The translations under genes were made by a program, and so were the position numbers. A DNA stretch of 64,000 bases from positions 186,001-250,000 of the forward strand of contig NZ_QWLD01000016.1 of the NCBI RefSeq assembly GCF_003600155.1, written 5' to 3'. Shown in pieces: positions 60,249 through 64,000 of this stretch (positions within the stretch are counted from its first letter, which is position 1; each line of letters starts with the position of its first letter). A model generated the notes under the pieces. That model was not told the DNA's origin, did no database searches, and saw only the letters and a program-made list of their open reading frames with translations. This DNA comes from Nesterenkonia muleiensis (GTDB lineage Bacteria; Actinomycetota; Actinomycetes; Actinomycetales; Micrococcaceae).

Positions 60249-61396
60249 TCAATATCCCCCTGATTATCAGGGCGCATCGTCTGTGCGAGGCGTTTCAACG
60301 GTTGGTAATCGATGTCGTAGCCAAATGCCCGAGGGCCGGCAATCTCCAGCCCTCGAGTAGTACGCCACAAGGGATCACTAGGCCAAGCCAACACTGAGAT
60401 GCGCTGGCCGAAGCGCAACTGTTCGGTAGAGACGGCGTGACCCGTCTCGCTGTCCACAACGGTCACTAAGTCAGGAACACTCGCCAGCACTTCTCCAGCT
60501 TCCAGAACCAGGAGATTCTCATTCTGCAGTTCCACCCGAAGCAGCCTGTCGCGCTGTTCTCCAAGACCCGCCACAGTGACCGCGCCCCGGACAAATCCGC
60601 CTTCTGTACGGCGCTCAACGTCGACGATTTTACCGGTGATGAACTTCTCCGCGCCGAGACTGCCTACTAGAGAAGAAACGGGATCCTCAGAGTTGAGCAG
60701 AACGTGGCCAACCTCGATCACGCGGCTGACTGAGCGTTCGATGACGGCACCGGGAACATGTTCAGCTTTAAGTGGTGAGGCAGCCAGACAGATAGAACCG
60801 CTCGCTACGGTCGATGCCCGAACGTGCCTCTCCAGCCATGTAGCGTTAATGGTTCGAATAACCACAACATTGCCTACCACGTCGCTAAGGACGCGGAAGT
60901 CGCGAGGCACCCCGGCGACATTCATCGCGACCATCGTTGCTTCGGGGAAGGCTCTACCCATCCCATCGGCGTCGAGGACGTCCAGCCCGAGCTGTGCTGC
61001 CCAACCGGCAGGAGCTACTCCGTTACTACCGCCAATCTCGCCAGGCATAACTGCTGTAACAGGCCGGCCGAGAGTCTGTTCAATCTCACGGAGAAGAGTC
61101 TCCGGTTGGTGCTCCGCAGAGAGCATCTCCACTCCCACTGTCGGCGCGCCCACTCCCGACATCACTATGACCAGGTCGTCGTCGGTCAGTTCTTCGACCT
61201 GGCGCAAACGAACCGTTCCGTGTTTCTCTAACGCAGCCTTCACCACGATCTGTGCACTATCGACTGATCCACCCCCGCCGGTGCCGAAGATTGCCGCCCC
61301 AGCAGCTAGCGCACTCACGTCAGAAGCAGCGATGGTCTTATGACCTGTCTGGAGACCATCAAGAGTCGCGAGATCATTGTGTGTGTCGATCACCAT
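60245..61396 (-). CDS. DUF917/S-methyl-thiohydantoin desulfurase-like (S-Me-THD) family protein
   Basis: The 383 aa product has the family's glycine-rich segment AGAAIFGTGGGGSVDSAQ (35-52), VMSGVGAPTVGVEML, MPGEIGGSNGVAPA and FPEATMVAMNVAG. One characterised relative desulfurises S-methyl-thiohydantoin in ergothioneine breakdown; most others are uncharacterised. It nearly always stands beside a hydantoinase-like gene, as here. It is the first gene of the minus-strand operon, 72 bases from the divergent PucR start, and its promoter lies in that gap. Confidence 0.87.
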   Translation of the reverse strand: MVIDTHNDLATLDGLQTGHKTIAASDVSALAAGAAIFGTGGGGSVDSAQIVVKAALEKHGTVRLRQVEELTDDDLVIVMSGVGAPTVGVEMLSAEHQPETLLREIEQTLGRPVTAVMPGEIGGSNGVAPAGWAAQLGLDVLDADGMGRAFPEATMVAMNVAGVPRDFRVLSDVVGNVVVIRTINATWLERHVRASTVASGSICLAASPLKAEHVPGAVIERSVSRVIEVGHVLLNSEDPVSSLVGSLGAEKFITGKIVDVERRTEGGFVRGAVTVAGLGEQRDRLLRVELQNENLLVLEAGEVLASVPDLVTVVDSETGHAVSTEQLRFGQRISVLAWPSDPLWRTTRGLEIAGPRAFGYDIDYQPLKRLAQTMRPDNQGDIE

Positions 61397-61454
61397 TCTT
61401 AGAGCTTAGGCAGCAACAGCCTCAGCTCAATGTTGTATTGACACATAAAATAAT

Positions 61455-61465
61455 TACAATTTGTA
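61455..61465. promoter_or_regulatory. Short inverted repeat at the PucR start, candidate operator
   Basis: TACAA-T-TTGTA lies 3 bases before the ATG of the PucR gene and 58 bases from the DUF917 start. It sits in a very AT-rich 30-base stretch that also holds TTGACA at 61438-61443. It is small, so the assignment is tentative. Confidence 0.35.
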
Positions 61466-61468
61466 GTT

Positions 61469-62959
61469 ATGGCACAAATTTTGATCGAAAAGCTCCTTCA
61501 GCAGGCGTCGCGACTCGGCATTACACCGATCGCAGGGCCATTGAGAGGAGTACCTGTCTCCGGAGTTGAGATCGCCGAGATCGGTCAACTCAACACGTTG
61601 TCTCCCGGAACCCTTGTAGTAGCAGACTTAAAGGAACCACCCCCTTCGTATCGGCTGGACATCGCCGTCCGGCAGGCCAGCGCCCGGCGGCTGGGCGGGC
61701 TGGTCCTCCCTGCCGATATGAGCCTCTCGATGACCTCGCAGGATCTAGCAGAGCGCGGAGGCGTCCCCATCCTGTGCGCACCCGGGGTCACGCCTTCTGA
61801 CCTGGCTGTGGCAGTGGACCGTATGGTGGGCGCCGGTGCCGCCGACACCGTCACCCGGGTGCAGTTCGCGGTCAGCCGCGCACGCGAGGCGGCCCTGAAC
61901 GAGCCCGAGGAGCCGGTCGAAGTGATTCTCGCCGCAGCTGGCCAGGCTCTCGGGGCCGCCGTGGAGCTCCAGGAGGATCCGGCGGTGAGATGGAGCGAAC
62001 CGGCCGCCGTGTTCATCGGTGAGGTTCCCCGCGGCAGACTAGTCTGCCGGGCCCCGGCGGAGGACCCGGTCGCCGACGCCGCCCACCTGGCGCTGCCGGT
62101 GATCGCCTCGGTGCTCTCCCGGGCGCTGCAACGACAGGTCGAACACCGCTTCGCGCCCAAACAGTCATCAGCAGAGCTCATCGCCCAGCTGGTGCTCGCC
62201 GACTCCTCCCGGGTCGAGACTCTGGCTGCGCAAGCCTACGGCCTGGGCTTTCCGGTCCAGCATTCCCACGTGGTCGGCTGGATCAAACCCACCGCCCGCG
62301 AGGACGGCTCAGGGCGTCCGCCCAGGGCGCTGCAGTCAGCGGTGGAACTCTACGCACTGGAGCTGTTCGAGTCGCGTGCGGAGCTGTGGCACATCGCCTT
62401 CAGCCGCGATGACGCCATTCTGGTCTCCACGGAGCGGCCCGGCTCCGGGGATCACCAGCGCAGGCTGCGGGAAGTGGCCGCCGACATCGCCGACTATGCT
62501 CAGACTCTGGCCGGCGAGGACTGGGACGTCACCGTCGGCCTGGGCACCCCGCAGACGGGAGCGGCGGGTCTTCGGCAGTCGGGGACGGAAGCGCACATCG
62601 CCGTTGAGACGGCTGTGGCAGGGGGGCGGGCCGGGCATATTCAGGTCACCGATGTCACCGGACTGCGCCGGGTGCTGCTGGACTTCTATGCCTCTCCGAC
62701 CAGCCGCGAACTGCTCCAGGACATGCTGCGACCGCTGGACGCCCCCGGCAGGGCCAAGGCGGACACTGCGGTGCGCACCCTGCTGGCCTATCTGAGCAAC
62801 CGAGGCTCACCAGCGAAAGCAGCCGCTGAGCTCAATCTCCATCCCAACGCCGTCAGCTACCGGATCCGGAACATCGAAGACAAGCTTCAGCTCGATCTCA
62901 GAGATGCGGACACGCAGTTCGCCCTGCAGCTGGCCTGCCGAGTGCGACTGCTGAGCTGA
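61469..62959 (+). CDS. PucR-family regulator, probable activator of the island operon
   Basis: The 496 aa product has an N-terminal PucR_1-like domain (residues 1-120, GLVLPADMSLSMTSQDLAERGGVPIL), a central region with HVVGWIKPTAREDG and the C-terminal helix-turn-helix AELNLHPNAVSYRIRNIEDKLQLDL. It is divergent from DUF917 and so very likely controls the catabolic operon. Base composition changes inside the gene: the first 60 or so codons are AT-rich (17 G or C in the 60 bases at 61441-61500), then from about 61650 the DNA is as GC-rich as the chromosome (43 of 60 at 61681-61740). The island edge therefore lies within the coding sequence. Confidence 0.88.
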   Translation: MAQILIEKLLQQASRLGITPIAGPLRGVPVSGVEIAEIGQLNTLSPGTLVVADLKEPPPSYRLDIAVRQASARRLGGLVLPADMSLSMTSQDLAERGGVPILCAPGVTPSDLAVAVDRMVGAGAADTVTRVQFAVSRAREAALNEPEEPVEVILAAAGQALGAAVELQEDPAVRWSEPAAVFIGEVPRGRLVCRAPAEDPVADAAHLALPVIASVLSRALQRQVEHRFAPKQSSAELIAQLVLADSSRVETLAAQAYGLGFPVQHSHVVGWIKPTAREDGSGRPPRALQSAVELYALELFESRAELWHIAFSRDDAILVSTERPGSGDHQRRLREVAADIADYAQTLAGEDWDVTVGLGTPQTGAAGLRQSGTEAHIAVETAVAGGRAGHIQVTDVTGLRRVLLDFYASPTSRELLQDMLRPLDAPGRAKADTAVRTLLAYLSNRGSPAKAAAELNLHPNAVSYRIRNIEDKLQLDLRDADTQFALQLACRVRLLS

Positions 62960-63082
62960 CTATTGTGTTCCTCACACAGATTTTGCCAATCATCTGGTGA
63001 TCAATCACAAGACTGCACCGGTGATTGCCCCTACTCTGAGGACGAATCAGGAGCACAACGCCCACCCCGAGGAGAGATCCCA

Positions 63083-63982
63083 ATGCCGTATGCGCTCATC
63101 GCCTCCGGTCAGATCTACTACGAGACCGACGGCGACCCTGACGCGCTGCCGCTTCTGCTGGTGGAGGGCGGGTTCACCCAGCTGATCGGCTGGGCGCCGG
63201 ACTTCGTCGAGCAGCTCACCGATGCCGGTTTCTTCGTCATCCGCGCAGACAACCGTGACACCGGGCTCTCCACGCACTTCGGCGGCCCGGAGGATCTCGA
63301 CGGCGGCTACCAGCTCAAAGATATGGCCGATGACATGATCGCCGTGCTCGACGACGCAGGTGTGGACTCCGCCCACTGCGCCGGTCGCTCGATGGGCGGA
63401 ATGATCAGCCAGGTGATGGCCCTCGAATATCCGCAGCGGGTACGCAGCCTGGGCCTGTTCTACTCGATCCCGGGACAGGACCCCCGGTACATCCTGCACG
63501 GACCGCGGGAGGAGCTGAGCACCCCGCAGCCCCGCTTCTCCGCCGCGGAGCTTCTGGAGCGGGCTCTGGCCGCACACCGGGCTTTCATGCCGCACGGTGA
63601 TCTCTGGGGGGAGCAGCAGTGGTATGAGGAGGAGACCCGGCGCTACATCGGCGACTCCTACGCCCGGCGGTACTCCCCCGACGGCGCCCCTCGTCAGTGG
63701 AACGCCCTCAAACGTGCGCCCGAGCGCCTGGCAAAGCTGAGGTCGGTCACCGTCCCCGCCGCAGTGGTCCATGGCCGCGAGGACCATGTGCTGCACTGGT
63801 GCGCCGCAGTGGACATCGCCGAAGCGATACCGTCGGCAGAGCTGCACGTGTATCCGGGAATGGGGCATTTCTTCCCGCCAGCGCTCATCCCGGAATTCGT
63901 GCAGATCCTGCGGCGGACCGCTCAGCTGGCTGAGCTCACCATTCCACCCGGCCGGTCGCGGCAAGCTCCCCACTGTCGTTGA
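63083..63982 (+). CDS. Alpha/beta hydrolase
   Basis: The 299 aa product has the usual fold: LLLVEGGFTQLIGWAPDF near the oxyanion hole, FFVIRADNRDTGLSTHF, the nucleophile elbow CAGRSMGGMISQV, an acid in AAVVHGREDHVLHW and the catalytic histidine in PGMGHFFPP. The RADNRDTGLS motif is common in esterase/haloperoxidase-like hydrolases of actinobacteria. The ATG at 63083 has GAGGAG about ten bases upstream. It is 123 bases after the PucR gene and has chromosomal base composition. Confidence 0.88.
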   Translation: MPYALIASGQIYYETDGDPDALPLLLVEGGFTQLIGWAPDFVEQLTDAGFFVIRADNRDTGLSTHFGGPEDLDGGYQLKDMADDMIAVLDDAGVDSAHCAGRSMGGMISQVMALEYPQRVRSLGLFYSIPGQDPRYILHGPREELSTPQPRFSAAELLERALAAHRAFMPHGDLWGEQQWYEEETRRYIGDSYARRYSPDGAPRQWNALKRAPERLAKLRSVTVPAAVVHGREDHVLHWCAAVDIAEAIPSAELHVYPGMGHFFPPALIPEFVQILRRTAQLAELTIPPGRSRQAPHCR

Positions 63983-64000
63983 CGGCAACCGCCTCAGCGG

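Noticed and set aside
1-64000. tRNA genes, rRNA genes, CRISPR arrays, prophage or integrase genes
   Set aside because: I looked for cloverleaf-like arms, regularly spaced repeats and integrase or phage structural genes and found none that could be supported. The holin-like gene at 5040 belongs to a chromosomal family.

Overview
The window is high-GC bacterial chromosome with actinobacterial habits: GTG and TTG starts, ATGA/GTGA start-stop overlaps, a BldD-free but typical XRE/TetR/PucR regulator set, a DrrAB-type exporter, an MSMEG_1061-type flavoprotein and a permease-ATPase fusion common in actinobacteria. Several proteins, especially the lipoproteins, are strikingly acidic. A member of the Micrococcales, possibly a halo- or alkaliphilic Micrococcaceae such as Nesterenkonia, fits best; this is an inference, because no rRNA gene is present. 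I see no rRNA, tRNA, CRISPR array or intact transposase.

Layout. 0-5 kb: the 3' end of an unknown gene, then a tight minus-strand operon for a branched-chain 2-oxo acid (or pyruvate-type) dehydrogenase: aminotransferase, E1 alpha, E1 beta, lipoyl E2. 5-9.2 kb: a small holin-like membrane protein, a WXG-like/lipase-like pair and purB. 9.2-17.5 kb: accessory ground with a decayed maltose acetyltransferase, a VOC protein, an aminoglycoside-phosphotransferase-like kinase, an AAA/DUF4143 remnant, a DrrAB-type exporter with a divergent TetR regulator, a class C beta-lactamase-fold hydrolase and an Erm rRNA methylase behind a leader peptide and switching hairpins. 17.5-25 kb: a SurA-like lipoprotein, an XRE regulator with two paralogous membrane proteins (one frameshifted), an aminotransferase, a molybdate regulator-modA-modB operon without modC, DoxX and rlmN. 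25-30.5 kb: a ferric-siderophore uptake operon behind an iron-box-like inverted repeat.

30.7-48.8 kb: a catabolic region. It holds an FMN protein and a 2Fe-2S reductase, two tail-to-tail YtcJ-like amidohydrolases, an oligopeptide-type ABC transporter (binding protein, permease, permease-ATPase fusion, ATPase), an Asp/Glu-racemase-family protein, an alpha/beta hydrolase, a PucR regulator, an M20 amidohydrolase, a MOSC protein paired with a second 2Fe-2S reductase, a sarcosine-oxidase-like flavoenzyme, and a membrane dipeptidase cut off after its N-terminal part.

48.8-61.6 kb: a clearly AT-richer block, all on the minus strand, reading as one ten-gene unit: DUF917/S-Me-THD protein, hydantoinase/oxoprolinase-like protein, AroM-family protein, aldehyde dehydrogenase, amidase and a complete Opp/Dpp-type transporter. 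A divergent PucR regulator (61.5-63.0 kb) starts in AT-rich DNA and continues in very GC-rich DNA, so the right edge of the island falls inside this gene. The left edge coincides with the truncated dipeptidase. The block looks like an acquired uptake-and-degradation system for a cyclic amide, hydantoin-like or peptide-like compound, and it parallels in design the native module at 34-44 kb. The window ends with an alpha/beta hydrolase.
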